DNA of 64,000 bases from Candidatus Vallotiella adelgis (GCF_020541305.1 NZ_CP047396.1:682001-746000), one strand, 5' to 3'. Shown: positions 1 through 11,493, counted from the first letter of the stretch. The notes: generated by a model not told the origin, from the letters alone. Made by a program: numbers and translations.

Positions 1-1
1 G

Positions 2-139
2 CTGTACTATGCAAACCTGCTGCCTGGCTCAGGCTTTATAGCGACGGTTGACATGCCCGCCCCAGCACTAACTAGTGAATCACTAGGCACGACATCAGCC
101 TCGGATGTCAACTCAGTAGTAGACGCATCAAAACGATAG
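2..139 (+). CDS. mrcA: possible C-terminal end of penicillin-binding protein 1A (partial)
   Basis: An open frame enters from the left edge and stops at TAG 137-139, giving 45 residues. It begins LYYANLLPGSGF and ends in a Ser/Thr/Ala-rich tail. Related Burkholderiaceae carry the bifunctional peptidoglycan synthase PBP1a next to cyaY, convergent with it, and PBP1a proteins of that group end in a similar Tyr-rich then low-complexity tail. The catalytic domains lie outside the window, so the name rests on position and a weak resemblance. The frame could also be an unrelated gene end or non-coding. Confidence 0.4.
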   Translation: MYYANLLPGSGFIATVDMPAPALTSESLGTTSASDVNSVVDASKR

Positions 140-192
140 GGCATTATGAGACTATTCTGAGAATATTGATCACTCTACAGAGGCTTGTCGGA

Positions 193-528
193 TCACAACG
201 CGCGAGTAAGCATAACTGATTGACCTGTATGCAGTGACACTACGGCAGACAACGTTTCAAAAAACTCGGTGGAGGTTCGGGTATCGAGCCAAACACCATC
301 AACATACTTAAAGTGATACCCACCAGACTTCGCTGCAATCCAGATTTCACGCATCGAAAGCTGCAGGTTTACGATGATCTTTGAATCGACGTCGAATTCG
401 AGCTTTAGTACGTTTCCGATTCGCTCGCATTCGACGTCGATACCCACCTCATCAGCCACATCTTCGACTGCAGTTTGCACGGCATCAAGCGTTTGTTCGG
501 CTAGCTCCAGATATTCTGCGTTGGTCAT
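193..528 (-). CDS. cyaY: frataxin homologue CyaY, iron-sulfur cluster assembly
   Basis: CyaY is a small cytosolic iron-binding protein that tunes the cysteine desulfurase IscS during Fe-S cluster assembly. The 111-residue product has the usual family length. An acidic N-terminal helix runs from about residue 4 to 30 (AEYLELAEQTLDAVQ, with a D/E-rich ridge). The conserved strand signature follows at about 64-85, including SREIWIAAKSGGYHF and the WLDTR turn. The ATG at 528 is preceded by GGAG with 7 nt spacing, which supports this start. The gene is divergent from lptM-lysA, only 23 nt away, as in Burkholderia. Nothing looks damaged. Confidence 0.93.
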   Translation of the reverse strand: MTNAEYLELAEQTLDAVQTAVEDVADEVGIDVECERIGNVLKLEFDVDSKIIVNLQLSMREIWIAAKSGGYHFKYVDGVWLDTRTSTEFFETLSAVVSLHTGQSVMLTRAL

Positions 529-551
529 GCTAAACTCCAGAACTTAGGTTA

Positions 552-872
552 ATGAGGTGTCTCATGCAGGTTACTTCAGGATTATCAAAAATTATAGCTG
601 GTCCACGCGTATGCATCGTCGTAGTGTCATGTAGTATCATAGCCTCAGGCATCGCCGTTCTTGCAGGTTGTGGACAACGAGGCCCGTTGTATCTGCCTAA
701 TGTGCCACCGTTGCCCAAACAACCGGCCTTCATTACACAAGCGGAGCGCGCTATCGACATATCATCGGCTCACGGCGTCGTGGACGCATCTCCGACTCCA
801 TTCATAAGCCCATTGCAGCACAATCTTCGGACCGCATCCAGTCTGTCTGTTCCACGATCCACCCACAATTAA
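552..872 (+). CDS. lptM: small outer-membrane lipoprotein, LptM (YifL) type
   Basis: A hydrophobic segment (about residues 19-38) leads to a lipobox LAGC with the acylated cysteine at residue 40. The family hallmark GQRGPLYLP follows directly, then a Pro-rich and poorly conserved tail. LptM helps LptD/LptE assemble in the outer membrane so that LPS can be exported. The N-terminal region before the hydrophobic core is long, so translation may begin at the second ATG (564). Its stop lies 3 nt before lysA, an arrangement common in proteobacteria. The last 40 residues have no recognisable features. Confidence 0.75.
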   Translation: MRCLMQVTSGLSKIIAGPRVCIVVVSCSIIASGIAVLAGCGQRGPLYLPNVPPLPKQPAFITQAERAIDISSAHGVVDASPTPFISPLQHNLRTASSLSVPRSTHN

Positions 873-875
873 TTC

Positions 876-2138
876 ATGGCTAATGCTTTCGCCTACATCG
901 ACGGTCAACTGCACGCCGAACGATTATCCGCCCACCAGCTTGCTGAAGAGTACGGAACACCGCTCTACGTCTATTCTCGTGCTGCACTAACTGAAGCATA
1001 TCAGTCTTATGTAAACGCGTTCACGGGCTATCGCTCGAAAATTTATTATGCAGTAAAAGCGAACAGTAATCTTGCTGTTTTGAACGTGTTCGCACGCCTG
1101 GGCGCTGGATTCGATATCGTGTCCAGCGGTGAATTCGCTCGCGTGCTGGCTGCTAGTGGTAAACCACACGATGTGGTGTTTTCCGGTGTCGGAAAACGTA
1201 CTACTGAGATACAAATTGTTTTAGAGGCAGGCGGACGTTGCTTCAATGTCGAGTCGCTAGACGAGTTAGAGCGACTAAACCAGATTGCTAGCGAATCGAG
1301 CCAGATTGCACCGATATCGCTGCGCGTGAACCCCGATGTCGATGCAAAAACCCATCCATATATTTCGACGGGCCTCAGGGCGAACAAGTTCGGCGTCGCT
1401 TTAGACGATGCGCGTGCAGCCTATCGTGCAGCGCTAGGCATGAAACATCTGCGCATTGAGGGAATCGACTGTCATATTGGGTCTCAGATTACTGAGATCC
1501 CTCCCTATCTGCATGCCATTGATAAGATACTCGAGTTAGTTGATCAAGTGGAAGCAGACGGCTCGTCAATTAACCATATTGACATCGGTGGTGGCTTAGG
1601 TATTCGCTACAATAATGAAACACCGCCAGATATCGGCACATTTGTGAGAACAATACTAAACCACTTCGATCGGCGTGGACATGGTCATCGTGAAATATGG
1701 TTTGAGCCTGGGCGCTCACTAGTTGGCAATGCGGGCATTTTGCTGACTCGCGTCGAATATTTAAAGACGGGGACAATCAAAAATTTTGCAATCGTTGATG
1801 CGGCAATGAACGATCTCGCGCGCCCCGCCATCTACAATGCGTATCACAAAGTTGACGCGGTTACACCGCGTGATGGCCAGCTACCTGCAACTTACGACAT
1901 CGTTGGCCCAGTATGCGAGAGTGGTGACTGGTTAGCTCGCGATCGATCACTTGCCCTAAAGTCCGGAGACCTGCTCGCGATACGGTCGGCGGGCGCGTAT
2001 GGGTTCGTAATAAGCTCAAACTATAATAGTCGACCAAGAGCTGCCGAGTTGCTCGTAGATGGCGCACGAGTGCACATGGCTCGACGACGAGAAACACTCT
2101 TGCAGTTGATGAATGGCGAATCGGTACTACCTGACTGA
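876..2138 (+). CDS. lysA: diaminopimelate decarboxylase
   Basis: This PLP enzyme makes L-lysine from meso-diaminopimelate, the last step of lysine synthesis. The 420-residue product is full length. The PLP lysine lies in YYAVKANSN (about residue 61), followed by GFDIVSSGE, the HIGSQ motif (about 202), the Gly-rich phosphate loop IDIGGGLG (about 237), EPGRSLV (about 278) and CESGDWLA (about 348). It starts 3 nt after the lptM stop, so the two are probably co-transcribed. With lysC at 50-51 kb it suggests that the diaminopimelate/lysine route is retained. No damage is visible. Confidence 0.96.
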   Translation: MANAFAYIDGQLHAERLSAHQLAEEYGTPLYVYSRAALTEAYQSYVNAFTGYRSKIYYAVKANSNLAVLNVFARLGAGFDIVSSGEFARVLAASGKPHDVVFSGVGKRTTEIQIVLEAGGRCFNVESLDELERLNQIASESSQIAPISLRVNPDVDAKTHPYISTGLRANKFGVALDDARAAYRAALGMKHLRIEGIDCHIGSQITEIPPYLHAIDKILELVDQVEADGSSINHIDIGGGLGIRYNNETPPDIGTFVRTILNHFDRRGHGHREIWFEPGRSLVGNAGILLTRVEYLKTGTIKNFAIVDAAMNDLARPAIYNAYHKVDAVTPRDGQLPATYDIVGPVCESGDWLARDRSLALKSGDLLAIRSAGAYGFVISSNYNSRPRAAELLVDGARVHMARRRETLLQLMNGESVLPD

Positions 2139-2955
2139 GCCAGGTAACGCAACTACGTATGACACACCACAGTATTCAGTCCTTCACGCGCCTAAGGCGC
2201 TGCGCTACTATCTGATGCTATGCAACTCCTATCTTGGTTGACTTAGCTGACTTTAGATTCTTGAATTATTTCTCTAGACATCTAATAGCTGGGTCAGCTA
2301 ATGGGAGATAGATACCTGTTGCTGCTGGGCGAGGCTAAGAATCACATATAGCGTCAGGAAATGCAGAGTAAGAAAAGTAGCTAGACTGGCTTATAGTCCT
2401 ATTTGTTCTATATAAACAAACAGTTCGACCAGCTCTGGTTATAGCCAGCGCGTATGTCTTATTTCACTGATTAGACTAGAAAAAGTCTAGTATTTCTGAC
2501 ATTCGCAATCTTTTGGGTCGAAATACTATAAGTTACGAAAGCGAGTCGACTCAGCAAAGCATCCGTTTTATCTGGCATATATTGATGGCGATAACCTGAA
2601 TATATGCCTCAGCGTACAAAAGTTTTACGTCGGACTAGCGACGCAAAAACTAGAGTTAAGGGGAGCGAATAATCTAGGACTACATGTTCTGGAGTATGCC
2701 GCTCTTTAAATCGACCAAAATTCAATGTGATCCGCAACTAACCCAGCGATACTTTAATCTTAATTTATGGCAAAATTCATATCTAAAAAATAGACTAATG
2801 ACATGACATTGTTCTCTTTCAGCTATACCATAATTTTCGGGAGATACACTGCGGATGTGTATTCTTACTAACCTGGGTTGCACTATCGAATCAACTGAGC
2901 TGAGTTAGAATTTAATTCTAATTACACTAATGCTAATCTGCCATATCTAGCTACT
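2139..2955. other. non-coding gap between lysA and yciB
   Basis: No open frame here looks like a gene. Related Burkholderia carry msrB upstream of yciB, and I looked for its Cys and Trp motifs without finding them. The stretch is AT-leaning and unusually rich in CTAG (7 occurrences counted in 2221-2700). Small imperfect hairpins are present, for example TTAGAATT/AATTCTAA near 2907-2923. Confidence 0.6.
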
Positions 2956-3486
2956 ATGAAGTTTCTACTTGACTTGTTGCCAATCGTGCTTTTTTTTGTT
3001 GCATTTAAAGTTTGGAACATTTATATCGCAACCGGTGTAACAATTGCTACTGTACTAATGCAGGTCGCGTGGTCAGGATTACACCATTGTCGAGTCCACC
3101 CAATATTGTGGGTAAATCTAGCAATCGTTGTTATATTTGGCGGCTCGACTCTGGTGCTACATAACGACACATTTATTAAGTGGAAGCCAACTGTTCTGTA
3201 CTGGGCATTCTCTTTGGCAATCATGTTTTCCCAATTTGGACTACGTAAAAATCTAATTCATAAGATAGTGAGCACTAAAATAAAGCTGCCCCCAGAGGTT
3301 TGGAATCAACTTAACATTGCATGGATGCTATTCTTCGTAGTATTGGGCATTGCTAATTTATTTATCGCGTATCGATTCTCTAGCGATACTTGGGTCAACT
3401 TTAAGCTGTTTGGTACGACTGGTGCGATGCTTTTATTCATCATTGTACAAAGTCTATGGCTTGCCCAATATGCAAAAGAAGGATAA
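2956..3486 (+). CDS. yciB: septation protein A family inner-membrane protein (YciB/IspZ)
   Basis: The 176-residue protein has five or six hydrophobic segments and matches the YciB family in length and layout. It opens with MKFLLDLLPIVLFFVAFK. The family-typical features KWKPTVLYW (about residue 75) and LNIAWMLFF (about 118) follow, and it ends in a short cytoplasmic tail. The family sits in the inner membrane and contributes to envelope integrity and cell elongation/division. The bolA start follows only 4 nt after the stop, and the order yciB-bolA-parvulin-purL matches Burkholderia. No damage is seen. Confidence 0.9.
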   Translation: MKFLLDLLPIVLFFVAFKVWNIYIATGVTIATVLMQVAWSGLHHCRVHPILWVNLAIVVIFGGSTLVLHNDTFIKWKPTVLYWAFSLAIMFSQFGLRKNLIHKIVSTKIKLPPEVWNQLNIAWMLFFVVLGIANLFIAYRFSSDTWVNFKLFGTTGAMLLFIIVQSLWLAQYAKEG

Positions 3487-3490
3487 GACA

Positions 3491-3799
3491 ATGAGCCATA
3501 TGCTTTTAAGTACCCCACTCAAGCAGCGCATCACATTAATCCGTGCGCGCTTGAGTGTCGCTCTCTCCCCGATTACACTAGAAATTTATGATAACAGCGC
3601 ACAACATGTTAACCATGACGGCGTAGCCGCTGGCGGCCACTATACGGTGACTGTTATTTCGTCAGCATTTGAGGGTTTGACTCGGATAGCTCGACACCGG
3701 CTGGTATATGATGCACTTTCCGATATGATGAAACATGATATTCATGCGCTATCAATCAATTCATACACACCAAAAGAATGTAATTCATCTTCCCGTTAA
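3491..3799 (+). CDS. BolA family protein
   Basis: The 102-residue product carries the BolA fold core: a Ser/Leu-rich first helix, LEIYDNSAQH, the HYTVTVISSAF strand, and the signature RHRLVYDAL near residue 75. BolA proteins bind [2Fe-2S] clusters with monothiol glutaredoxins, and some act as morphology or stress regulators. I chose the ATG at 3491 because AAGGA lies just upstream, inside the yciB end, and homology begins there. The product is slightly extended at its N terminus compared with typical BolA. It is probably co-transcribed with yciB. Confidence 0.88.
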   Translation: MSHMLLSTPLKQRITLIRARLSVALSPITLEIYDNSAQHVNHDGVAAGGHYTVTVISSAFEGLTRIARHRLVYDALSDMMKHDIHALSINSYTPKECNSSSR

Positions 3800-3808
3800 G
3801 ATATTTTG

Positions 3809-4561
3809 ATGAGAAAAATCTTCTGGTAGATCACGGAGTACTTGCGTAGTAGCGATACCCGCATTTGCCTAAAATATTGCCGTAATTAATGGTACTCCAA
3901 TACCGAAAACGCGCGCTGACGTTCTTTTGAAAGCACTTACACGACAAAGAAAACGAGACTCGAGGCAACTGCAGATGCTCGTTCGGGAGGATCTAATTAA
4001 TCGTGAGTTGCTAAGGAGAAGGCACTCCGGCGCGGCATTGTAGACCGGCCCAGCCCGAAGTAAAAGAACAAATCGTACTAGCTAACCAAAGTATTATGAT
4101 TCATGCGCTAATAGCTAAGTGCCACCGCAATCAAAGAACGCCATAAGCAGTTAGTTGAACGGACAAGTGTTAAGGAGTTACACTTATATCACATTCTCGT
4201 TCATAATGAACAATAAGCAAAGCGTTTAATTTCTAAGATTAAGGAAAGCGAGAGTTTCGAAGTACTCGCACAAAAATATTCGAAAGATCCAATCTCAGCT
4301 AAAAACGGCGGAGACTAGATTGGGCAAACCCTCAAAACTTTGTTCTAGAATTTGCGGATTAGCAAAATAATCTAAAAAGTGAAGTGATGCCCACGCCTTT
4401 TCATACACAGTTTGGTTGGCATATCATGCCGACTCAACAACTTACGAGTAATTCAACTCCTTCTAATAAGGAAAATCGAGTCGCAATTAGCTCAACCATT
4501 AGCTCAAGAAAAGCTGCAGAAACTAGTCTGTAAGTTACGAAAAAACGCGAAGATTCGGTAA
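3809..4561 (+). pseudogene. degraded parvulin-type peptidyl-prolyl isomerase (PrsA/SurA-like foldase)
   Basis: Translating this gap in shifting frames recovers an ordered parvulin protein. ATG 3809 is followed by a broken signal peptide. Then come IAVINGTPIPKTRADVL (about 3880-3932), LVREDLINRELL (about 3973-4010), HILVHNEQ (about 4190-4213), LAQKYSKDP then NGGD (about 4264-4314), TPFHTQFGWHI (about 4394-4428) and a C-terminal helix ending at TAA 4559-4561. In-frame stops and several frameshifts separate the blocks. The intact family member is a periplasmic chaperone with PPIase activity, found between bolA and purL in Burkholderia. The motifs make the identity firm; the residual frame coverage makes loss of function nearly certain. 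Confidence 0.88.
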
Positions 4562-4621
4562 CATATATGTAAGGGTTACACATCAAAATCCGATAAAAAA
4601 ATCGGCTTAATGCTAAGCAAA

Positions 4622-7600
4622 TCAACCTATCCAGCACCGTGCGTTGCGGTACAGCCGAAGCCAGGGACTTTCTTCACCCCACTCTTTTGGGTGCCAGCTC
4701 ATTTGCACAGTGCGGTGTACCCGCTCAGTATGCGGCATGAGCACAGTGAAACGCCCGTCCGGCGTGGTGATCGACGTAATACCCTGAGGAGATCCATTTG
4801 GATTAAACGGGTAGCGCTCGGTTACTTCGCCGTGATGGTCAATATAGCGCATCGCGACCTGCACGCTTGACAAATCGCCCTGTTGCGAAAAGTCCGCATA
4901 ACCTTCGCCATGCGCTACAGCAACAGGTAGACGGGAGCCCTCAAGCCCGGAGAAAAAAATAGACGGGGATTTTTCTATTTGCACAAATGAAAAGCGTGAT
5001 TCGAATTTCTCGGAGTAATTACGCACAAAACGTGGCCATGCTTGCGCTCCTGGAATCATCGATGCGAGACTAGTCATCATCTGGCAACCATTACAGATGC
5101 CGAGCGAAAACGTATCAGGACGTCCGAAAAATTCGGAAAACATATCCGACAATCGTGCATTAAAGCGAATCGTCTTCGCCCAGCCTTCTCCGGCTCCAAG
5201 CACGTCACCGTATGAAAATCCGCCGCAGGCTATAACACCGGAAAATTGTGTAAGGTCGGCTCGACCTTCAATTAGATCGCTCATATGTACATCGTACGCA
5301 TCAAACCCGGCGCGATGGAATGCGTAAGCAGTTTCTAAATGCGAGTTTACACCTTGTTCACGCAGAATAGTTACGCGTGGTCGATTACCGCTCGAGATGA
5401 ATGGTGCCGCTATATCTTCTTGTAGATCAAATGTCAAGTGCGGCACGATTCCTGGATCTGACACATCACTTAACGCTTCATACTCGGAGTCTGCGCATGC
5501 TGGATTATCACGCAGCCGAGCAATACGCCAACTGACTTCGCTCCAGATCTGGTATAATTTAGTACGGGGAGCTTCATAAATTTTTGTTACGCCGCAATAA
5601 ATCTCAATCACATCGCGCTCGTTAAGCTGACCAATCACGTGGCTCGCATTCGATAAACCAAATTTATGCAGAGTCGTGAGCACTCTATCGCGATCAACGG
5701 CGCGTACTTGCAGCACTGCGCCTAGCTCTTCAGCGAATAGCATGCGCACTGTTAGATCATCTCGCCGTCTAGTGATCTGTCGCGCCCAGTCTTTTTCGTC
5801 ACTATAGTCGAACTCGTGCCTATGCTCGAGAAGCGTATCTAGGTTTAGTGATACGCCAATATGGCCAGCAAAAGCCATTTCCGCTACTGTTGCAAATAAG
5901 CCACCATCAGAGCGGTCATGATACGCGAGTAGTTGACCATCGCGGTTGAGCGACTGAATCGCATCGAAGAAGCGCTTTATATCCTGTACATCATCTATAT
6001 CTGGCACACTATCTCCGACCTGTTGCGTAACCTGTGCGAGGATGCTACCGCCAAGACGGTTACGCCCACGTCCCAAATCGATTAAAATTAGGATGGAATC
6101 TCCAACTTCGGTTATGCTGTGTAACTGCGGCGTTAAATGGTTACGCACGTCTTCCACAGGCGCAAATGCAGAAACGATCAACGATACCGGTGAGATAACT
6201 TCTTTGTCGATACCGTTTTCACGCCACTGTGTATGCATCGATAACGAGTCTTTGCCAACCGGAATATCGATTCCTAAAGCCGGACATAACTCCATGCCAA
6301 TCGTCTTAACAGTATCGAATAATGCGGCATCTTCCCCGGCACTTCCGCAAGCAGCCATCCAGTTAGCTGATAGCTTCAGCTGATTCAGCGATGAGATTGG
6401 TGCAGCAGTAATATTTGTTATCGCTTCGCCGACAGCCATACGCCCTGAGGATGGCGCATCGATTACCGCAAGGGGTGATCGCTCGGCCATTGTCATCGCT
6501 TCACCACGAAAACCGGCATAGTCCATTGTGGTAATTGCACAGTCAGCTACTGGTACCTGCCACGGACCGACCATCTGATCGCGAACGGACAATCCACCAA
6601 CTGTACGGTCTCCGATCGTAATAAGGAAAGACTTGCTGGCAACAGTCGGATGCCTCAGCACTTGTGTTGCCACGTCTAATAGACTCAATCCGTTGATATC
6701 TATTGGCACAAACGTACGATGTACGCGCGTCACATCGCGATGTATCCGCGGTGCCTTGCTAAGCAACACTGCTATTGGCATATCGATTAGCATGTATGCC
6801 GTATTATCGGCGTTAACAGCATTGTCGATTAATTTTAACCGGCGTTCATTAGTCGTTATACCGACTACTGCCATTGGGCAGCGTTCACGCCGGCAGGTTT
6901 CTTGGAATGCAGGAAGATCATTGGCCGAAATCACGAGCACGTACCGCTCTTGCGCTTCATTCGACCAAATCTCTCTCGGCGACAACCCACTTTCTTCGAG
7001 TGGAACGCATTGCAATTGAAGATAGGCTCCTTTTCCAGCGCTGTTGACAATCTCCGGAAATGCATTCGACAAACCGCCTGCACCGACGTCGTGAATCGAC
7101 AGGATCGGATTGTCATCCCCGCGTTGCCAGCATGCGTTGATAACTTCCTGTGCGCGCCGTTGTATCTCCGGGTTACTACGCTGTACCGAATTGAAATCGA
7201 GAGCAGCTGTATTAACCCCAAAAACCATTGAGCTTGCTGCACCACCACCTATACCGATACGCATTCCCGGGCCACCGATCTGCACAAGTAGCGCGCCAGC
7301 CGGCAATGTATTCTTATGCGTATGTTCGTGCGAAATATTTCCGATACCTCCAGCAATCATAATCGGTTTGTGATAGCCGCATACGAGGCCGCCGATGTTC
7401 TGCTGATAGACGCGGAAATAGCCGCCTAAATTAGGGCGGCCGAATTCATTATTAAATGCGGCGGCACCGAGCGGCCCATCGATCATAATTTGTAGAGGTG
7501 ACGCAATACGTTCTGGCCGGCCATAACAGATGACATTGTCATCGGGACAGCGATCAGCAAGTGGCTGAGCGGCGTCACGTGCGCTTTCCCAGACCTCGAT

Positions 7601-8671
7601 TGCGTCGGGCAACTCTAGATTAGACACCGAAAAGCCGATTAACCCCGCTTTGGGCCAAGCACCACGTCCGGTTGAACCCTCATCGCGGATCTCGCCGCCG
7701 GCGCCTGTCGCTGCTCCCTGAAACGGCGAAATCGCTGTTGGGTGATTATGTGTCTCGACCTTCATTAATGTATGTCTCATCACCTCTACGGATGCATAGT
7801 GCCGTGTGTCGCCACTAGCGAACCAGGTTTGTGTGAGGCCACCCTCCATCACCGCAGCGTTATCTGAATATGCAATAATCGTCCGTTGTCCGCTGAGTCG
7901 GTGCGTGTTCTTGATCATCTGAAACAGTGACATATTCTGGTGTTGGCCATCAATCGTCCACTGTGCGTTGAAAATCTTGTGTCGGCAATGCTCACTATTA
8001 GCCTGCGCAAACATCATCAGCTCTACATCCGTTGGGTTGCGGGCCAGCTGCGTAAATGCTTCGACTAAATAGTCGATCTCATTGTCAGCGAGCGCAAGTC
8101 CTAGCGCGGAATTAGCTTCTACTAGCGCACTCCGTCCCCATCTGGCTATATCTACTAGCTGAATCGGCTTTCTAGGAAGCTTATAGAATAACTGACGCGC
8201 CGCGTCTCTCGTAGTTACTACGCTTTCAGTCATCCGATCGTGCAGAACCGCGGCAACCTGATTTCGTATCGGTCTACTTAATCTCTTCTTCATGTTGATC
8301 GACTCTGGTGAGCGGATATGCAATGTCACTACATACTCAATACCGCGCTCGATTCGATGCACATTCTCGAAACCGCAGTGCCGGGCGATATCAGTAGCCT
8401 TGGACGCCCATGATGAAATCGTGCCGAATCGCGGAATCACTAGAAAAATTTCGCCTCCATCATTGGCTAGCGCGAGCTTGTCATGCCCGAGTAATGCGGT
8501 CAGCTGCATCATGTCAGCACTGTTAAGCTTAGTATGTGAACAAATAAAATAGACGTAGCGTGCATGTACGCCGATCATAGTCGGCTCAATAGCCTTCAGA
8601 GTTTGTAAGAGGCGGTTCTTACGGAACTCGGATAGCGCCGAAGCGCCAGGAAAGAATGAGAAGTGGGCCAT
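4622..8671 (-). CDS. purL: phosphoribosylformylglycinamidine synthase (FGAM synthase)
   Basis: This large single-chain enzyme carries out step four of purine synthesis, converting FGAR, glutamine and ATP to FGAM. From [13 protein letters not shown] the product is 1349 residues, normal for the proteobacterial form. It has the N-terminal PurS-like region, the synthetase domains with [14 protein letters not shown] (about 305) and GVNTAALDF, and the C-terminal glutaminase domain with nucleophile Cys in [10 protein letters not shown] and a GEGYADF histidine-loop region. An in-frame ATG exists 13 codons upstream (8710), but family proteins begin at MAHF. The gene is convergent with the broken parvulin. 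No defects are seen. Confidence 0.96.
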   Translation of the reverse strand: MAHFSFFPGASALSEFRKNRLLQTLKAIEPTMIGVHARYVYFICSHTKLNSADMMQLTALLGHDKLALANDGGEIFLVIPRFGTISSWASKATDIARHCGFENVHRIERGIEYVVTLHIRSPESINMKKRLSRPIRNQVAAVLHDRMTESVVTTRDAARQLFYKLPRKPIQLVDIARWGRSALVEANSALGLALADNEIDYLVEAFTQLARNPTDVELMMFAQANSEHCRHKIFNAQWTIDGQHQNMSLFQMIKNTHRLSGQRTIIAYSDNAAVMEGGLTQTWFASGDTRHYASVEVMRHTLMKVETHNHPTAISPFQGAATGAGGEIRDEGSTGRGAWPKAGLIGFSVSNLELPDAIEVWESARDAAQPLADRCPDDNVICYGRPERIASPLQIMIDGPLGAAAFNNEFGRPNLGGYFRVYQQNIGGLVCGYHKPIMIAGGIGNISHEHTHKNTLPAGALLVQIGGPGMRIGIGGGAASSMVFGVNTAALDFNSVQRSNPEIQRRAQEVINACWQRGDDNPILSIHDVGAGGLSNAFPEIVNSAGKGAYLQLQCVPLEESGLSPREIWSNEAQERYVLVISANDLPAFQETCRRERCPMAVVGITTNERRLKLIDNAVNADNTAYMLIDMPIAVLLSKAPRIHRDVTRVHRTFVPIDINGLSLLDVATQVLRHPTVASKSFLITIGDRTVGGLSVRDQMVGPWQVPVADCAITTMDYAGFRGEAMTMAERSPLAVIDAPSSGRMAVGEAITNITAAPISSLNQLKLSANWMAACGSAGEDAALFDTVKTIGMELCPALGIDIPVGKDSLSMHTQWRENGIDKEVISPVSLIVSAFAPVEDVRNHLTPQLHSITEVGDSILILIDLGRGRNRLGGSILAQVTQQVGDSVPDIDDVQDIKRFFDAIQSLNRDGQLLAYHDRSDGGLFATVAEMAFAGHIGVSLNLDTLLEHRHEFDYSDEKDWARQITRRRDDLTVRMLFAEELGAVLQVRAVDRDRVLTTLHKFGLSNASHVIGQLNERDVIEIYCGVTKIYEAPRTKLYQIWSEVSWRIARLRDNPACADSEYEALSDVSDPGIVPHLTFDLQEDIAAPFISSGNRPRVTILREQGVNSHLETAYAFHRAGFDAYDVHMSDLIEGRADLTQFSGVIACGGFSYGDVLGAGEGWAKTIRFNARLSDMFSEFFGRPDTFSLGICNGCQMMTSLASMIPGAQAWPRFVRNYSEKFESRFSFVQIEKSPSIFFSGLEGSRLPVAVAHGEGYADFSQQGDLSSVQVAMRYIDHHGEVTERYPFNPNGSPQGITSITTPDGRFTVLMPHTERVHRTVQMSWHPKEWGEESPWLRLYRNARCWIG

Positions 8672-9690
8672 AGGGCGTTGCATTAAAAATTTTGATCGTC
8701 TTGTCGACACAAGCAGACCCGACAGCCTGGTATTATGCGGTCACAGGAAACTGTTATTATACCGTGTTACGCTTATCAGGTTTTTCGGTTTAGTGGTAAA
8801 GATATGGTATTTCAGGCTTAAAAGAAGCAGTTAGCGTTTATTCCGCTAGCCACCGGTAATTTACACCGACCCCTCAAAGTATTTAGGTCTCCCGCATTAC
8901 GCTGCTCTGCTTTGAGCTACATCAGAGAAGGTACTCCGATGAGCATCGGATACGGGGTTTGCCGCTGCTACTAGCAGCCTAGTTAGTGGCTGAGTGTTGC
9001 TGAAAATGGAATCATCATTCACGATTCTGATATATCCAGCAGCGATTTAAAGATGCTTATTATCTAGAACTAACGTTTAGGCGTTACCTGAAACTATTTG
9101 AAAGAGTGGCACAAGTTATTTACCTGCCTAATATCATCGGGTTTATTAGTTATTTCGAACGCTGATATATCAAATCTGCATCGCCTAGTTAGATACTAGA
9201 TGTGAATACGAGAACATATAAAGTAACTAACTCTGCGTTTGCTAATCGATCCACATGCAGTAGGTATATCTAAAAGATAGCCTAGTTGCTGACGCGTAAA
9301 CTCTAAGCCATCGTCGATCGCTAGAGATTAACTTGACCAGTAATTCCTACACTAGTAACTAGGCAAATTAGTAGTGTGTTATTCAAGATATTCAGCGCTT
9401 TTCCATGCAATATATGTCTCTATATAAAGCATACTATATAGAGAGGTAGCAAGATTACTATAGTGGATAGTAATAGACCCGACAAGCGTATCACCAGCAA
9501 GTTCTTATTTTATTACAAAGCCGGTAATACTTCTTCTATGTGCTATTAAATCTAGTCAAACTAATGACTGCAATATGTTATGCATATTGTATACTTGATA
9601 CTAATACGTTATGCAATATAACTGTAAGTGCTGTGCCGATAAGCGTACCGGTCGCGGCTTCTCTTTTTCACGGAAACAAGAAAAAAGTCT
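8672..9690. other. non-coding gap between purL and pgi
   Basis: About 1 kb separates the divergent genes purL and pgi. No gene remnant is recognised. It contains a perfect 9-bp inverted repeat CTCTATATA/TATATAGAG with an 8-nt loop at 9418-9443, a smaller TCCGATG/CATCGGA hairpin near 8937, and a plausible pgi promoter. CTAG occurs 7 times in 9001-9480. Confidence 0.55.
9595..9622 (+). promoter_or_regulatory. candidate sigma-70 promoter for pgi
   Basis: TTGATA (9595-9600) and TATAAC (9617-9622) each match the -35 and -10 consensus at five of six positions and are 16 nt apart. They lie about 70 nt upstream of the pgi start on the same strand. AT-rich gaps yield such pairs by chance, so confidence is modest. 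Confidence 0.4.
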
Positions 9691-11325
9691 ATGAGACTCA
9701 ACTCGCTTCCCGCCTGGTCCGCCCTTTCAATCCACTATGAGTTGATTCGCCATGCGCATATGCGCGACTGGTTTGCCCCAGAGAACGATACAGCGCCTAC
9801 GCGGGCAGAACGTTTTACTGTTAGCGGAAGTGGGTTAACACTTGATTTTTCGAAAAATCGCGTAACTGACAAGACAATCGCATTGCTCGTTCAGCTCGCT
9901 CGCGAAACCAGTGTACAAAGGCGACGAGACGCAATGTTTTCCGGCGAGATTGTAAATCCGACTGAGGGCCGGGCTGCACTGCATACAGCCTTGCGGGCCT
10001 CAGACGCGAATGCACCATACGCCGTGCAGGTTAAAGCAGAGCGAAAAAAAATGGCGGCTTTTGCTGAGCGAGTGCGCAATGGACAATGGATAGGCTACAC
10101 GGGAAAGCCAATTCAGTATGTTGTCAACATTGGCATTGGAGGATCAGATCTGGGTCCAAAGATGGTTACACACGCATTACATCATCTAGCTACACCGAAG
10201 ATTCGAATACATTACGTGTCTAATATAGACGGTGTTGATCTGCAGCGAGTACTTGAACAGATCGATCCTGAACAGACGTTGGTAATTATCGTATCAAAAA
10301 CGTTTACGACGCTAGAAACGATGACTAATGCGCATTCGCTACATGACTGGTTTATGCGCAGCGGTTGTACTTCAGACCAGTTGGCTCGGCATTTTGTGGC
10401 TGTGTCAGCAAACCCACAGGAAGTAGTACGTTTTGGTATTGCACCTAATAATATGTTCGAGATGTGGGATTGGGTTGGTGGACGCTATTCCCTGTGGTCA
10501 GGGGTCGGGCTATCGGCAATGATAGCAATTGGTTCTAAACACTTTGATCGATTACTCGCAGGCGCTCATTTAATGGATGAGCATTTTCGACGCACGCCAT
10601 TAGCACATAATCTACCAGTACTGCTCGGGTTACTTGGTATTTGGTATCGAAATTTTTTTGGCTTACAAAGCTATGTTGTCGTGCCATATTCGGAGGCACT
10701 ACACTTTCTGCCGGCATATCTGCAGCAACTGGAAATGGAGAGCAATGGCAAGTCTGTTACGCTAGATGGAAACTTCGTAGACTACCCAACTTCGGCAGTA
10801 ACCTGGGGCGAATCCGGCACGAACGGGCAGCATGCATTTTTCCAAATGCTGCACCAAGGCCCAACAATTGTGCCCGTCGATTTCATCGTATCGCTCACGC
10901 CCGAACACCGCCTGCGCGGTCATCATGAAAAGCTGCTAGCCAATTGTTTTGCACAAGGTGAAGCGCTTATGGTGGGACGCACACAGGCGCAGGCGGAATG
11001 CATCGTCGGACTTGGGCAGGCAGAACTCGTACCGCATATTATTTTCCCGGGCAATCGACCAACCAATACAATCCTGCTTGATGAGTTAAATCCACAATCG
11101 CTCGGGGCTCTAATCGCGTTATATGAGCACAAGACACTTGTGCAGGCTGCTGTGTGGAATATTAACCCGTTTGATCAATGGGGCGTCGAACTTGGCAAGA
11201 TGCTTGGACAAGTTATCGAGAAAGACTTAATTGCAGCAGAAACAGTCAACCCGAGTAAGCATGATTCGTCTACTAGCGCGTTGATTGCGAGATCGAAGCT
11301 TCAATTCACTAGGTCAAAAAAATAA
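9691..11325 (+). CDS. pgi: glucose-6-phosphate isomerase
   Basis: The enzyme interconverts glucose-6-phosphate and fructose-6-phosphate. The 544-residue product is full length with a family-like N terminus (SLPAWSAL) and VDYSKN-type motif LDFSKNRVT. The substrate loop [11 protein letters not shown] (about 149), the SKTFTTLET phosphate-binding segment (about 205), the signature region [10 protein letters not shown] (about 264) and the catalytic Glu/His/Lys regions [10 protein letters not shown] and [10 protein letters not shown] are all present, and the C-terminal [12 protein letters not shown] is intact. The start ATG has only a weak purine run upstream. It is monocistronic, with a candidate promoter before it and a terminator after it. 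Confidence 0.96.
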   Translation: MRLNSLPAWSALSIHYELIRHAHMRDWFAPENDTAPTRAERFTVSGSGLTLDFSKNRVTDKTIALLVQLARETSVQRRRDAMFSGEIVNPTEGRAALHTALRASDANAPYAVQVKAERKKMAAFAERVRNGQWIGYTGKPIQYVVNIGIGGSDLGPKMVTHALHHLATPKIRIHYVSNIDGVDLQRVLEQIDPEQTLVIIVSKTFTTLETMTNAHSLHDWFMRSGCTSDQLARHFVAVSANPQEVVRFGIAPNNMFEMWDWVGGRYSLWSGVGLSAMIAIGSKHFDRLLAGAHLMDEHFRRTPLAHNLPVLLGLLGIWYRNFFGLQSYVVVPYSEALHFLPAYLQQLEMESNGKSVTLDGNFVDYPTSAVTWGESGTNGQHAFFQMLHQGPTIVPVDFIVSLTPEHRLRGHHEKLLANCFAQGEALMVGRTQAQAECIVGLGQAELVPHIIFPGNRPTNTILLDELNPQSLGALIALYEHKTLVQAAVWNINPFDQWGVELGKMLGQVIEKDLIAAETVNPSKHDSSTSALIARSKLQFTRSKK

Positions 11326-11378
11326 ACTCGCGTTTCACACTGCTTTTAAGGTGTACTAGTACACTAAGAGTAGATAAG

Positions 11379-11410
11379 CTGACCATAAAAATAGGGGGTC
11401 AGTATTTTTT
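11379..11410 (+). terminator. candidate intrinsic terminator after pgi
   Basis: CTGACC and GGTCAG form a 6-bp stem, followed immediately by TATTTTTT. It lies 54 nt after the pgi stop. A separate perfect 14-nt palindrome, GTGTACTAGTACAC, sits just upstream at 11351-11364. Confidence 0.5.
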
Positions 11411-11493
11411 ACGGCTCTGTATAAAGTTTATATCTTAATCTATACTTGATACATAATTATCACATAATTGCCTTGTAGCTCTATTTAATACAC

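Noticed and set aside
530-760. Minus-strand frame opposite lptM
   Set aside because: It is a shadow of the lipoprotein gene with no recognisable features.
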